Assembly (NCBI RefSeq): GCF_017599305.1
Contig: NZ_JAGFWR010000033.1
Coordinates: forward strand, 1 to 64,000
DNA from: Micromonospora antibiotica
Lineage (GTDB): Bacteria; Actinomycetota; Actinomycetes; Mycobacteriales; Micromonosporaceae
DNA: 64,000 nt
Direction: 5' to 3'
Position 1 is the stretch's first letter; each line of letters starts with the position of its first letter. Position numbers and translations under genes: made by a program. The notes beneath the pieces were generated by a model. The model was not told where the DNA came from and searched no databases. It was given only the letters and a program-made list of their open reading frames with translations. Positions 17,673-25,878 of this stretch are shown here, one piece after another.

Positions 17673-18352
17673 ACGTGGCCGACGCCATCCGTGGACGCCT
17701 GGTCGTCTCGTGCCAGGCCCAGGGCCCCAGCCCGTTCACGGACACCGGGCACATGATGGCGATGGCGGCTGCGGCCGTACTCGGCGGGGCCGCCGGTCTG
17801 CGTGGCCAGGGAGTGGCCCACGTGCGGGGCATGGTCGACCTCGGGGTGCCGGTGGTCGGACTGGTCAAGCGGAGCACCCCCGGCAGCCCGGTCTACATCA
17901 CCCCGGGCGAGGCCGACGTGACCGCACTGACCCGGGCCGGGGCGCAGATCGTCGCCGCCGACGCCACCGGTCGACCCCGGCCCGGCGGGGAGAAACTGGC
18001 CGACCTCGTCGCGGCGGCCCACACCGGCGGAGCCCTGTTCATGGCCGACGTCGACAGCCTGGACGCCGCCCTGGCCGCCGTCGATGCCGGTGCCGACCTG
18101 GTCGGCACGACGCTGTCCGGCTACACCGCCGGCCCGGTGCCGGACGGGCCGGACATCGCCCTGGTGGGCGAGCTCAGTCGACATTGTCCCGTTCCGGTCA
18201 TCGCGGAGGGGCGATACCGTACCCGTACCCAGGTCTCGGCGGCGTTCGACGAGGGTGCGTGGGCAGTCGTCGTCGGCACCGCCATCTCGGACCCGGTCAA
18301 CACCACGCGCAGGTTCGCGCAGGCCTGCCCGCATCCCCGGTTGGATTCGTGA
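17669..18352 (+). CDS. nanE: N-acetylmannosamine-6-phosphate 2-epimerase
   Basis: A 227-residue TIM-barrel epimerase that interconverts ManNAc-6-phosphate and GlcNAc-6-phosphate. NanE landmarks are present from LVVSCQAQGPSPF onward: catalytic Lys67 in VVGLVKR, the TPGEADV segment, ADVDSLDAA, GTTLSGYT and catalytic Glu180 in PVIAEGRYRT. The length matches the family. The start ATG overlaps the kinase stop. This is the strongest functional marker in the operon: it ties the locus to N-acetylmannosamine or sialic-acid-like sugars, although no N-acetylneuraminate lyase gene (nanA) is present in the window. Confidence 0.92.
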   Translation: MNVADAIRGRLVVSCQAQGPSPFTDTGHMMAMAAAAVLGGAAGLRGQGVAHVRGMVDLGVPVVGLVKRSTPGSPVYITPGEADVTALTRAGAQIVAADATGRPRPGGEKLADLVAAAHTGGALFMADVDSLDAALAAVDAGADLVGTTLSGYTAGPVPDGPDIALVGELSRHCPVPVIAEGRYRTRTQVSAAFDEGAWAVVVGTAISDPVNTTRRFAQACPHPRLDS

Positions 18353-19059
18353 TGACCACCAAACTGAGCCAGATCCGTACCGAACTCCGGCACCGCGTCG
18401 CGGGCCTGCCGGCGCACTCGGCGCTGCCCCGCGAGCGGGACCTCGCCGAGGAGTTGGGCGTGAGCCGGACGACACTGCGCCAGGCGCTGCGTGAACTGCT
18501 CGACGCCGGCCTGGTCTACACCATCCGTGGCCAGGGCACCTTCGTCTCCGACACCCGGATCGCCAAGGGCACCAGCCTCAGCGGGTTCACCGAGGACATG
18601 CTGGCCCGTGGCCTGCTGCCGAGCAGCAAGCTGATCGAGGCGGACGCGATGGTCGCCCGCGACGCGGCGGCCACCGACCTCGGCCTGCCCGAGGGGTCAC
18701 TGCTCTACCGGGTGGAGCGGCTGCGGCTGGCCGACGGCTCGCCGATGTGCCTGGAAGAGGTGCACCTGCCGGCCGACCTGTTCCCCGGGCTGCTCGTGGA
18801 GAACCTCGACAACGGGCTCTACGAGACCATGAAGGACCGCTACCACATCCAGGTCACCGTGGCCCAGCAGATGATCGCCGCCGTCGTGCCGTCCCGGCGG
18901 CAGTGTGAACTGCTGGAGATCCCGCCCTCGGCGGCCCTGCTGGAGGTGCGCCGGATCGGCTACGACGGACGGGGCCGGGCCGTCGAACGCGCGGTGTCGC
19001 TCTACCGGGGCGACCGCTACCACTTCTCCCTGACCGCACGACGAGGCGAGGCCGACTGA
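18352..19059 (+). CDS. GntR-family regulator with UTRA sensor domain
   Basis: A 235-residue repressor of the HutC subfamily. The N-terminal winged helix covers about 1-65, with the recognition region RERDLAEELGVSRTTLRQAL and wing GQGTFVSD. The UTRA ligand domain covers about 85-230. UTRA domains bind sugar phosphates or related metabolites, so GlcNAc-6-P or ManNAc-6-P is a sensible effector here. It starts one base inside the nanE stop and ends one base inside the next start, so it is an internal operon gene. Its likely operator is the inverted repeat at 10193-10212 (inference). Confidence 0.92.
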   Translation: MTTKLSQIRTELRHRVAGLPAHSALPRERDLAEELGVSRTTLRQALRELLDAGLVYTIRGQGTFVSDTRIAKGTSLSGFTEDMLARGLLPSSKLIEADAMVARDAAATDLGLPEGSLLYRVERLRLADGSPMCLEEVHLPADLFPGLLVENLDNGLYETMKDRYHIQVTVAQQMIAAVVPSRRQCELLEIPPSAALLEVRRIGYDGRGRAVERAVSLYRGDRYHFSLTARRGEAD

Positions 19060-20693
19060 TGTCCACCACCACGGCTGAGGAGCACACCGACGTCCTGGTC
19101 GTCGGCGGGGGCGTGGGCGGGATCGCCGCCGCGCTGGCCGCCTGCGAGGGCGGCGCCCGGGTCACCGTCGTCGAGCCGTACGGGTGGATCGGCGGGCAGC
19201 TCACCTCGCAGGCGGTGCCGCCCGACGAGCACCCCTGGATCGAGACACACGGCTCGACGGCCAGCTACCGGCGGTTCCGGCAGGCGGTGCGCGAGCACTA
19301 CCGGAACTGGTATCCGCTGGCATCCGACGGGTCGGCCCGACCGGTCAACCCGGGTAACGGCTGGGTCAGCCCGCTGTGTCACGAACCCCGGGTGGCGCTG
19401 GCCGTGCTCCAGGCCATGATCGCCCCCTGGCGCGCGGCGGGGCGGCTCACCGTGCACACCCGGGCGCAGGTCGAGCGGGCCCACACCGACGGGGACACGG
19501 TGACCGCCCTGGCCGTCCGACTCGCCGACGGCACCGTCCGCCACATCGGTGCCAGCCTGGTCCTGGAGGCCAGCGAGACCGGTGAGCTGCTGGCCCTGGC
19601 CGGCATCGAGCACCGCACCGGCACCGAGTCGCAGACGCAGACCGGCGAACCGAGCGCCCCGGACCGGCCCGCTCCGCTGAACATGCAGGCCGCCACGGTC
19701 TGCTTCGCCCTCGAACACGTCGACGGCGACCACACGGTGGACCGGCCGGCCGACTACGACCACTGGCGGACCCGCACGGCACCCGGCTGGCCCGGTCCGC
19801 TGTTCAGCTGGGCCTACCCCGATCCGCGGACCGGCCGACCGGTCACCGGTCGCTTCACCCCGAACCCCCGGTCGACGGCGGCGTCGATGGAGGAGGGGCT
19901 GGTCGCGCCGGAGCTGTGGACGTACCGGCGGATCCTCGACCGGCAGGCGTTCCGGCCCGGCCTGTTCCGCAGCGACGTGACGCTGGTCAACTGGCCGATG
20001 AACGACTATCTCGACGGGCCGTTGTTCGACGTACCGGACGCCGCGCGGCACGTCCGGCGGGCCAGGGAAGCCAGCCGTGCCTTCCTGTACTGGTTGCAGA
20101 CCGAGGCGCCCCGCCCGGACGGCGGCACCGGCTACCCCGGTCTGCGGCTGCGCCCGGACGTGACGGGCACCGTCGACGGCTTCGCGCAGGCACCGTACAT
20201 CCGGGAGTCCCGCCGCCTGGTGGCGCTGACCACGCCGACCGAGCAGGACCTGTCGGTCGCGGTACGCGGAGCCGCCGGTGCGGTCGGCTACCCCGACACG
20301 GTCGGCACCGGTCACTACCGCATCGACCTGCACCCGACGACCGGCGGCGACGGCTACCTCGACGTGGCGGCGCACCCGTTCGAGATCCCCCTCGGCGCGT
20401 TGCTGCCCACACGCGTCACCAACGTGATCGCCGCCGGCAAGGCCGTCGGCACCACCCACATCACCAACGGCTGTTACCGGGTGCACCCGGCCGAGTGGTC
20501 GATCGGGGAGGCCGCCGGCGCGCTGGCCGCGTACTGCCTGGACCGGCAGACCTCGCCGCACGGGGTCCGCGACAGTGCCAAGTCGCTTGAGGATTTCCAG
20601 GCCGAGCTGGCGCGGCGGGGGGTCGACCTGCACTGGCCGACGGCCACGGCGGCAGCCCTGGGACCGGCGGGCGGCGGACCGCTGCCGAGCTGA
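19059..20693 (+). CDS. FAD-dependent oxidoreductase (FAD_oxidored family)
   Basis: A 544-residue flavoprotein. The FAD-binding motif VVGGGVGGIAAALAACEGG is at about 13-31. It is followed by the PYGWIGGQLTSQAVPPDEH segment characteristic of the FAD_oxidored (PF12831-like) family found in many carbohydrate operons. A second conserved block near the C-terminus (NVIAAGKAVGTTHITNG) completes the FAD site. It is the last gene of the operon, joined to the regulator by a one-base overlap. The reaction is not known for this family. It may oxidise a carbohydrate or a sugar-derived acid together with the Gfo/Idh/MocA enzyme. Confidence 0.88.
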   Translation: MSTTTAEEHTDVLVVGGGVGGIAAALAACEGGARVTVVEPYGWIGGQLTSQAVPPDEHPWIETHGSTASYRRFRQAVREHYRNWYPLASDGSARPVNPGNGWVSPLCHEPRVALAVLQAMIAPWRAAGRLTVHTRAQVERAHTDGDTVTALAVRLADGTVRHIGASLVLEASETGELLALAGIEHRTGTESQTQTGEPSAPDRPAPLNMQAATVCFALEHVDGDHTVDRPADYDHWRTRTAPGWPGPLFSWAYPDPRTGRPVTGRFTPNPRSTAASMEEGLVAPELWTYRRILDRQAFRPGLFRSDVTLVNWPMNDYLDGPLFDVPDAARHVRRAREASRAFLYWLQTEAPRPDGGTGYPGLRLRPDVTGTVDGFAQAPYIRESRRLVALTTPTEQDLSVAVRGAAGAVGYPDTVGTGHYRIDLHPTTGGDGYLDVAAHPFEIPLGALLPTRVTNVIAAGKAVGTTHITNGCYRVHPAEWSIGEAAGALAAYCLDRQTSPHGVRDSAKSLEDFQAELARRGVDLHWPTATAAALGPAGGGPLPS

Positions 20694-20820
20694 CCCGGAC
20701 GCCCCGGACCGGAAGCGGGGAGCGGGACCAGCCCCGACCGCCGCCCTGCCGGGGAGCGGCCCCGACCGGTTCGTCGCCGACCCGGCATCGCCGACCGTCC
20801 AGCCGCCTGACGTTCCACGA

Positions 20821-20850
20821 CCGCCGTCAGTCGGCGGCCACGACTATACT
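20821..20850 (+). promoter_or_regulatory. Hairpin and -10 element before the two-gene cassette
   Basis: CCGCCG-TCAGT-CGGCGG at 20821-20837 is a perfect 6-bp inverted repeat, followed at once by TATACT at 20845-20850, a near-consensus -10. No good -35 is visible. Seven bases after the -10 is the ATG at 20857, so the transcript would start at or very near that codon, as in leaderless actinobacterial mRNAs. The inverted repeat sits where a repressor would block the polymerase. Confidence 0.5.
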
Positions 20851-20856
20851 TCGCGT

Positions 20857-20895
20857 ATGGCCACCTACTCTCCGTTGATATATGGCTCGGCCTGA
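20857..20895 (+). CDS. Putative 12-residue leaderless upstream ORF
   Basis: ATG 20857 opens a 12-codon frame (MATYSPLIYGSA) that ends in TGA 20893-20895, overlapping the start of the next gene (ATG 20882) in another frame. The ATG coincides with the predicted transcription start. It may simply recruit ribosomes for reinitiation at 20882, which lacks a good Shine-Dalgarno site. Whether the peptide is made is unknown. Confidence 0.3.
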   Translation: MATYSPLIYGSA

Positions 20896-21670
20896 GCGGC
20901 CACTTCCCGCCGACGGAGGCCCGATCGTTGAGTTCGCACAGGATTTGCGACTCCTACGGGAGAAGGCAGGATCACCGAAGTACCTGTTGATGGCACGGCG
21001 GACGGGCCGGTCGCGTACCGCGTTGGCTGAAGCGGCCGGCGGTGATCACCTCCCCAGCTGGGACACCGTCCGGGCGTTCGTGGAAGCGTGTGGCGGCGAT
21101 CCGATGGAGTGGTTGCCGAGATGGGAACACCTGCGGGCGGTGGCGCGGGAAGACCGGGTGAATCCCACCGCTGCCACCACAGAAGCACCGCCACCGGGGG
21201 TGCCGTCGGTGTCTGCGGACGATGTCGCCATCCTGCTTCGCCTCTGGCAGGAGCAGCGTGATCAGGCCCGCCAGAGCGAGAACCACCGGGCGATCGTCAG
21301 CATCATGATTGCGTTGATCTGCGCCGCCGCGGGCATTGCCGGGGCCGGTGCCGGCCCCGCACCCGTGCCGGCCCTGTTCGCTCTCACGGTCGTGGTGCTC
21401 GCACTTGTCGGAGCGCTGAGCAGTCACAAGTACTACGAGCGGCACCAGATGCACATGAACGAGGCGCACCGGTTACGTCAGCAACTCGACCGACTTCGTC
21501 CGCACCTACGCATCGAAAGCACCTGGAGTAGTTCTCGCGCCGAGCACGCCACCCGCTATCCGCTGGTGTACCGCATGCGGTTGCACCATCTCTGGGTGAT
21601 CATTCACCTGGCTCTCGCGCTCATGGGTGTCGTGCTCCTGGCCCGCGTCGTCCTGCCGGGCCAGCCATGA
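20882..21670 (+). CDS. HTH domain protein with two C-terminal transmembrane helices
   Basis: A 262-residue protein of unusual design. Residues 1-85 form the actinobacterial HTH module (ARPERPLPADGGPI, then LPSWDTVRAFVEACGGDP) commonly found at the N-terminus of Streptomyces STAND/WD40 signalling proteins. A linker and helical stretch follow. Two hydrophobic helices (about 139-176) are separated by a short Pro-rich turn. A charged helix (YYERHQMHMNEAHRLRQQL) and a third hydrophobic segment (about 240-258) finish it. The 2-TM-plus-helix layout resembles SLATT-type effectors, but I cannot confirm membership. Third codon positions look more AT-tolerant than in neighbours. The stop overlaps the next start by ATGA, so the two proteins are made together. 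Confidence 0.75.
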   Translation: MARPERPLPADGGPIVEFAQDLRLLREKAGSPKYLLMARRTGRSRTALAEAAGGDHLPSWDTVRAFVEACGGDPMEWLPRWEHLRAVAREDRVNPTAATTEAPPPGVPSVSADDVAILLRLWQEQRDQARQSENHRAIVSIMIALICAAAGIAGAGAGPAPVPALFALTVVVLALVGALSSHKYYERHQMHMNEAHRLRQQLDRLRPHLRIESTWSSSRAEHATRYPLVYRMRLHHLWVIIHLALALMGVVLLARVVLPGQP

Positions 21671-23253
21671 CGCCGGACGCGCCGCTGTTCGATCCACTGC
21701 TCACCGTGGACCTCTCGCATTTTGAGCTGCGTCCGCTGCACCTCGGCATACTCTTCGGTGCATTCGGCATCGACACCCGCGCCAAGTTCCACATCATCTC
21801 GTCGACGTTCGAGGTGGGCCGGGACCTGCTTGCCCCGCTCATGGTGAAGGCGGCGGTCGACATCCTTCCTCATCTGCAGTCTCTGGTGCAGCGCGATCGG
21901 CGCACCCGGATCGTGTTCGCCGGCCGTGACTCGTTCGGCCTCGGCTATGTCATCAGCGCCATCGACCCGGGGTTCAGCGCCGACCACTGCCGAAGCCTCT
22001 ACCTCACCCGGACGATCGTGGACGCGGCGTTGACCGATCTTGAGCGGCAGGGGCGATCCTTCGCGGAGATCGAGTTGTTCCGCAAGCGAGGAACCGGCGC
22101 ACCCGACGAGAGAGCATGGCGGCACCTGCGGGACTACCTGGAAGCCAGTGATCTGCGGCTGGAGACGGCACCCGGACCGGTCGTCATCGTGGACACCGGC
22201 TACAAGGGCAGCATTCAGGAAATGCTGGCGGCGGCCTATCCCGACGTGCCCTTCACCGGCCACTACGTTTTCTACTCGGCCGCCCCGGGCGATCCGCACG
22301 GGTCATCGAAGCGTGGTCACATCTTCGATGCCGGCACCGGTCCGGCTCGCGGCGGTCGAGCCCTCCGGGATGAGCTACCGCATGATCCATCGCTTACCTT
22401 CGCCCATCACGAGGCGATCGTCGCCGTGGAAGAGCTACTGCAGGGCAGCCAGCTCAGCCCGACCGCCATTGACCCCACCGGGCGTCCGCGACTGCGTCGG
22501 GCCAGACGGACGGGCGAGCCGTACGAAGGACTGAATCCGGTCCTCATCGGTGAGGAGTTCACCGATCCGATCCTCCGCGAGGGGGTGCTCGCGTTCAACG
22601 TTCTCGCGGTCAGCCGCCTGGCCCGTCGAGTCGCCGTACACATCGATCCGTCCGTCGATGGTTGGCACCGCACCGCCGCCGCCAGTGTCTGGTACCAGGA
22701 GTTGACGCGCCAAGTCGAGCGACTACGCGACAACCTGCGGGGCTGGATCTCCCGTGATGCGCGGGGGGAGGCTCATCCGGTGCTTCGCCGGATGCTCGAC
22801 AGCTTCGTCCACCGCGGCGACCGCCACCTGGTCCGCGCGCTGGACGAGAGGATCCGAGAGTGGCCGGTCGAGCGGCAGGCGCAGATCTGGGTCGCATTCG
22901 ACCGATGTCCCACCCTCGCTGCCAAGAGCGCCTTCCGACCTGACGGGGTGCGAGTGGACACCGTCGAGATACCTCCCGTCCTGGTTCGCCGCGACCGTGC
23001 CGTCGCCGCGCTGCGGTCAGCTGCCCCCGCCATCACGGTGGCGCAGGCTCATCGCGTCGCCAGGGCGCTGACCGACGACCTCGAAGCGGCCAGACAGGCC
23101 GGTGTGACGCTGGCTGACACGCGGCTGCCGGTCGACGTGTACCTCGATGCCTACCACGCACATGCCGAGAAACTCCTGGAGTCGGATCTCCGGGCCGTGA
23201 GCCGGCTTCCGCTCCTCGTGACCCGCCACCTCGCCGGGAGTCGTGGTGGCTGA
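21667..23253 (+). CDS. Large protein with GRDSF and DTGYKGS motifs (HAD-like)
   Basis: A 528-residue, mainly soluble protein. Two blocks stand out: RIVFAGRDSFGLGYVI at about 78-93 and PGPVVIVDTGYKGSIQEML at about 174-192. Paired blocks of this kind (ARDG-like, then DxGWxGS-like) occur in large HAD-like proteins of surface-polysaccharide loci, so a phosphatase- or nucleotidyl-binding-like core is plausible; that is resemblance only. The C-terminal 200 residues are helical and rich in Arg/Glu. It is coupled by ATGA to the HTH/TM protein, suggesting a complex at the membrane. Function not known; a defence or stress cassette is one possibility. Confidence 0.6.
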   Translation: MTPDAPLFDPLLTVDLSHFELRPLHLGILFGAFGIDTRAKFHIISSTFEVGRDLLAPLMVKAAVDILPHLQSLVQRDRRTRIVFAGRDSFGLGYVISAIDPGFSADHCRSLYLTRTIVDAALTDLERQGRSFAEIELFRKRGTGAPDERAWRHLRDYLEASDLRLETAPGPVVIVDTGYKGSIQEMLAAAYPDVPFTGHYVFYSAAPGDPHGSSKRGHIFDAGTGPARGGRALRDELPHDPSLTFAHHEAIVAVEELLQGSQLSPTAIDPTGRPRLRRARRTGEPYEGLNPVLIGEEFTDPILREGVLAFNVLAVSRLARRVAVHIDPSVDGWHRTAAASVWYQELTRQVERLRDNLRGWISRDARGEAHPVLRRMLDSFVHRGDRHLVRALDERIREWPVERQAQIWVAFDRCPTLAAKSAFRPDGVRVDTVEIPPVLVRRDRAVAALRSAAPAITVAQAHRVARALTDDLEAARQAGVTLADTRLPVDVYLDAYHAHAEKLLESDLRAVSRLPLLVTRHLAGSRGG

Positions 23254-23341
23254 CCGGCGGCTCTCGGCGATCCGGGTTCGAGGTGGGCGGGATCAGCAGG
23301 TGGGGGCCACGCCGAGGAGCGACGCGGCCCCACTGCCCGGA

Positions 23342-23719
23342 TCAGCTGCAGCTGCTGCCGTTCGAGATCACGTAGAAGTGGTCGATCTTGTCGTTGGCGC
23401 GGGCATCGAGCGAAGCGAGGCTGGTGTTCTGGGCGACACTCAGGACCGTGTCGTCACCGGGGAAGCCGTTGTTGACCCCGCACCACCGCTTCGACGTGTT
23501 GTTGATCACCGAGCTGATGACGTCGTGCGTGCCCGCGTCCACGCTTCCCGAGGAGGCGGTGGAGTCGAGGACCTTGGTCCCGTTGTAGCTGGTGCCGGAG
23601 AAGGCGCAGAAGTGGCCGGACGAGCACGTGCCGGCCGCCATGGCGGGGGAGCCGACCACGACGGTCGTCGCGGCGACGGCAACCGTCACGACGAGCCCGG
23701 CGGTGAGCCTGTTGAACAT
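23342..23719 (-). CDS. Secreted peptidase inhibitor family I36 protein
   Basis: A 125-residue exported protein. From ATG 23719 (behind CTGGAG) it has a signal peptide (VVTVAVAATTVVVGSPAMAA). The mature domain of about 95 residues has four cysteines and the I36 pattern CSSGHFCAFSGTSYNG, then WCGVNNG and a C-terminal DHFYVISNGSSCS. I36 members include a Streptomyces metalloprotease inhibitor with a crystallin-like beta fold. Most actinobacterial copies are uncharacterised. The gene is monocistronic and converges on the HAD-like gene. Confidence 0.8.
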   Translation of the reverse strand: MFNRLTAGLVVTVAVAATTVVVGSPAMAAGTCSSGHFCAFSGTSYNGTKVLDSTASSGSVDAGTHDVISSVINNTSKRWCGVNNGFPGDDTVLSVAQNTSLASLDARANDKIDHFYVISNGSSCS

Positions 23720-24147
23720 GGTGATCTCCAGGGGTAGGGCGAACGAGGAGGCCTGGTGGCCCTCCGCATTCGTACCGTGCTGGCCTGCAGGTACTGTCGG
23801 CGACGGTCTATCGCGGCGGCGACGGTCAATCCGGCCGACGGTGCGGGAGGGGACGGTCTGCCGATGCCGCAACGCGCAGCGGAGGGGCCGGCTACGCCAG
23901 CGGAGCTGATCCGGTCGGAGTGGACTCGACAGGCTCGGCCGGCACCCGTGGTCAGGCTCGACCCGGCTCAGGTCGGTCGTCGCGGCGGACCCCCTCAGCG
24001 GTGACGGCAAACCGGCTGTCCGTCAGGGCGCTGCACGGGCACGGCGTCGACGGCGGCAGCGGTGCCTTGGAGCCACGGTCGGCCGTTCACCCAGCACCGG
24101 GAGCCGCACCGACCCGCGGCGTACCGCTGGTCGTCGGGGAGACGCCT
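23720..24147 (-). other. Upstream region of the I36 gene, no gene seen
   Basis: Open frames here have no coding character that I trust. The part next to 23719 must carry the inhibitor gene's promoter, but no convincing -35/-10 pair could be picked. The remaining bases run up to the hairpin cluster behind the xylanase gene. Confidence 0.4.
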
Positions 24148-24192
24148 CGGCGCGAGGACGCGGCGGTCATCCGCCGGATCGTCCTCGCGCCG
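24148..24192 (-). terminator. Long stem-loop downstream of the xylanase
   Basis: The arms CGGCGCGAGGACG (24148-24160) and CGTCCTCGCGCCG (24180-24192) are perfect complements. Inside them CGGCGG-TCAT-CCGCCG pairs as well, giving about 19 bp of stem with one 3-nt bulge. No T-run follows, as is usual for actinobacterial hairpins. It may be a backup terminator for the xylanase transcript. Confidence 0.5.
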
Positions 24193-24214
24193 TCAGGACT
24201 GCTGCCACCGTCGC

Positions 24215-24239
24215 GTCAGGGCCGGTGGTGGTCCCTGAC
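24215..24239 (-). terminator. Middle stem-loop of the hairpin cluster
   Basis: GTCAGGG and CCCTGAC form a perfect 7-bp stem around an 11-nt loop. It sits between the long stem-loop and the main xylanase terminator, abutting the latter. A role in termination or transcript-end protection is inferred from position only. Confidence 0.35.
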
Positions 24240-24277
24240 CTGTCCTGGACGGGCGGCCCGCGCCCGTCCAGGACAGG
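24239..24277 (-). terminator. Xylanase gene terminator
   Basis: A perfect 16-bp stem (CCTGTCCTGGACGGGC with its complement) closes a 7-nt loop, starting 6 nt beyond the xylanase stop codon. It is very stable and lacks a U-tract, the I-shaped form common in actinobacteria. Confidence 0.75.
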
Positions 24278-24283
24278 TGGTGT

Positions 24284-25819
24284 TCAGGAGGCGGTGCAGA
24301 CCGGGGTCAGGCCGGTGGCGGACCCGGTGCCCTGGAAGCCGAACTCCGTGTACTGGCCGGCGGCGACCGAGCCGTTGTAGTTGACGTTGCTGAACTGGAC
24401 GCTGCCGCTGGTGCCGGTGCGCTCGGCGCTCCACACGTTGGTGATCGCGGCGCCCGACGGCAGGGTGAGCTGGACGTTCCAGCCCTGGATCGGCGCGCTG
24501 CCGGCGGTGACCCGGACGGTGGCGACGAAGCCGCCGGTCCAGGAGTTCAACGACACCGTGGCCGTGCAGCCGTTCGTCGGCGGCGGCGTGGTCGGCGGGG
24601 GAGTCGTCGGCGGCGGCGTGGTCGGCGGCGGCGTCGTCGGCGGCGGGGTGGTGGGCGGCGGCGTGGTGGGGGGCGGCGTGGTCGGCGGCGGCGTGGTGGT
24701 CGGCGGGGTGGTGGTCCGGCCCTTGTTCAGTTCGTCGAGGACGGCGTAGTACGCCGCCTTCTTCTGGTAGTTGCCGTTGCCACCGGTGAACAGCAGGCCC
24801 CGCTCGGAGGAACGCCACGACTCGCTGTCGGAGATGCCCCAGACGGTGATGCCGGTGCACTTCGCGACGTTCAGGCAGGCCCGGACGACCTTGCGGTAGT
24901 TGTCCGCCTGGCCGGCGCCGATGTCGTTGTTGCTCAGGTCGTCGTCGATGTCGACCTCGGACAGGTGCACCTCGACGCCGAGGTCGGCGAAGCGCTGGAT
25001 GTTGGCCTGCAGGTCGTTGCTGATAATGCTGTTCGGGTTGTCGTTGAAGTGCGACTGGAACCCGACGCAGTCGATGTACTGCCGGTAGGTGCGGACGATG
25101 TCGTACAGCGCGTTGGCCTTGCGGTTCGGGCCACCGCCCTTGACGGTCAGCCCCTCGACGTCGTAGTCGTTGATGCAGAGCTTGGTGGAGTAGCCACCGG
25201 CCTGCACGACCTGCTTGGCCCGGATGAACGAGTCCCGGATGACGTCGGTGTCGCCGGCGTCGAAGAAGTCGCCGTCACCGTTGGCGTCCCGGTTCATGGT
25301 GTGCGGCCACTGGTTGCGGCGGCGACCGGTGTTGTTGTCCTCCAGCGACTCGTTGACCACGTCCCAGTAGGCGATCTTGCTGCCCCAGCGGTTGATGGCG
25401 TTGCCGATGAAGGTGTTCAGCGTGCTCTGGCTGGCCCCCTGCAGCGCGCCGGCCTGCGAGTGCCACACCAGCGTGTGCCCCCGAACCACCATGCCGTTGC
25501 TCTGCGCGTGGTTGACCAGCTGGTCCGCGCCGCTGGTGTTCTGCAGCCCACCGCTCGACGTGGCGATCCGGTCGGGCTTCATGTCGTTCTCGGGGGTCAG
25601 CTGGCCGAATTCCTGACTGAGGATCGGGTAGAGCCGGTTCGGTGAGGACGCGGTGCCGAAGAACAGCCCGGCCTTGGCCGCCGCGGCCCGCAGCGTGGTC
25701 TCGGCGGCGACGGCCGGGGTGCCGGACTGGACCGCCACCGCGCCGCCGACCAGCAACATCACCGCCGCCGGCAAGGCCGTTCTGCTCACTATCCTGCGTC
25801 GCCTCAGGCTGCTGCCCAC
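24284..25819 (-). CDS. Secreted GH10 endo-1,4-beta-xylanase with CBM2
   Basis: A 511-residue extracellular xylanase. GTG 25819 lies behind GAGGAGG. The signal peptide ends near AVAAETT (about residue 40). The GH10 barrel (about 41-365) has the GTASSPNRLY start, WHSQ, acid/base Glu157 in YWDVVNES and nucleophile Glu288 in VEVHLSEVD. A repetitive Pro/Thr linker (about 369-415) leads to a C-terminal cellulose-binding CBM2 (about 416-511) with paired terminal cysteines and surface Trp residues (LNSWTGGF, IQGWNVQL, TNVWSAER). It cuts xylan while attached to cellulose fibres. Own promoter and terminator are visible. Confidence 0.96.
   Translation of the reverse strand: MGSSLRRRRIVSRTALPAAVMLLVGGAVAVQSGTPAVAAETTLRAAAAKAGLFFGTASSPNRLYPILSQEFGQLTPENDMKPDRIATSSGGLQNTSGADQLVNHAQSNGMVVRGHTLVWHSQAGALQGASQSTLNTFIGNAINRWGSKIAYWDVVNESLEDNNTGRRRNQWPHTMNRDANGDGDFFDAGDTDVIRDSFIRAKQVVQAGGYSTKLCINDYDVEGLTVKGGGPNRKANALYDIVRTYRQYIDCVGFQSHFNDNPNSIISNDLQANIQRFADLGVEVHLSEVDIDDDLSNNDIGAGQADNYRKVVRACLNVAKCTGITVWGISDSESWRSSERGLLFTGGNGNYQKKAAYYAVLDELNKGRTTTPPTTTPPPTTPPPTTPPPTTPPPTTPPPTTPPPTTPPPTTPPPTNGCTATVSLNSWTGGFVATVRVTAGSAPIQGWNVQLTLPSGAAITNVWSAERTGTSGSVQFSNVNYNGSVAAGQYTEFGFQGTGSATGLTPVCTAS
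24577..24712 (-). repeat. Repetitive DNA encoding the PPPTT linker of the xylanase
   Basis: About eight 15-bp units encode PPPTT in series between the catalytic domain and CBM2. A similar array lies in the esterase gene at 57355-57458. Such GC-rich repeats can change length by slippage. Confidence 0.8.
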
Positions 25820-25878
25820 GGACCCTCCTCGTTACATGACGTCAATAATTGATGCATGTGTATGCCCATCGAAGGGTC

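Noticed and set aside
20694..20820. Terminator after the amino-sugar operon
   Set aside because: Only a weak CGGGG-N5-CCCCG stem is visible among many GC-rich chance pairings, so it was not listed.
24577..24712. Regular short repeats that might be taken for a CRISPR array
   Set aside because: They are in frame, have no spacers, and encode a PPPTT linker.
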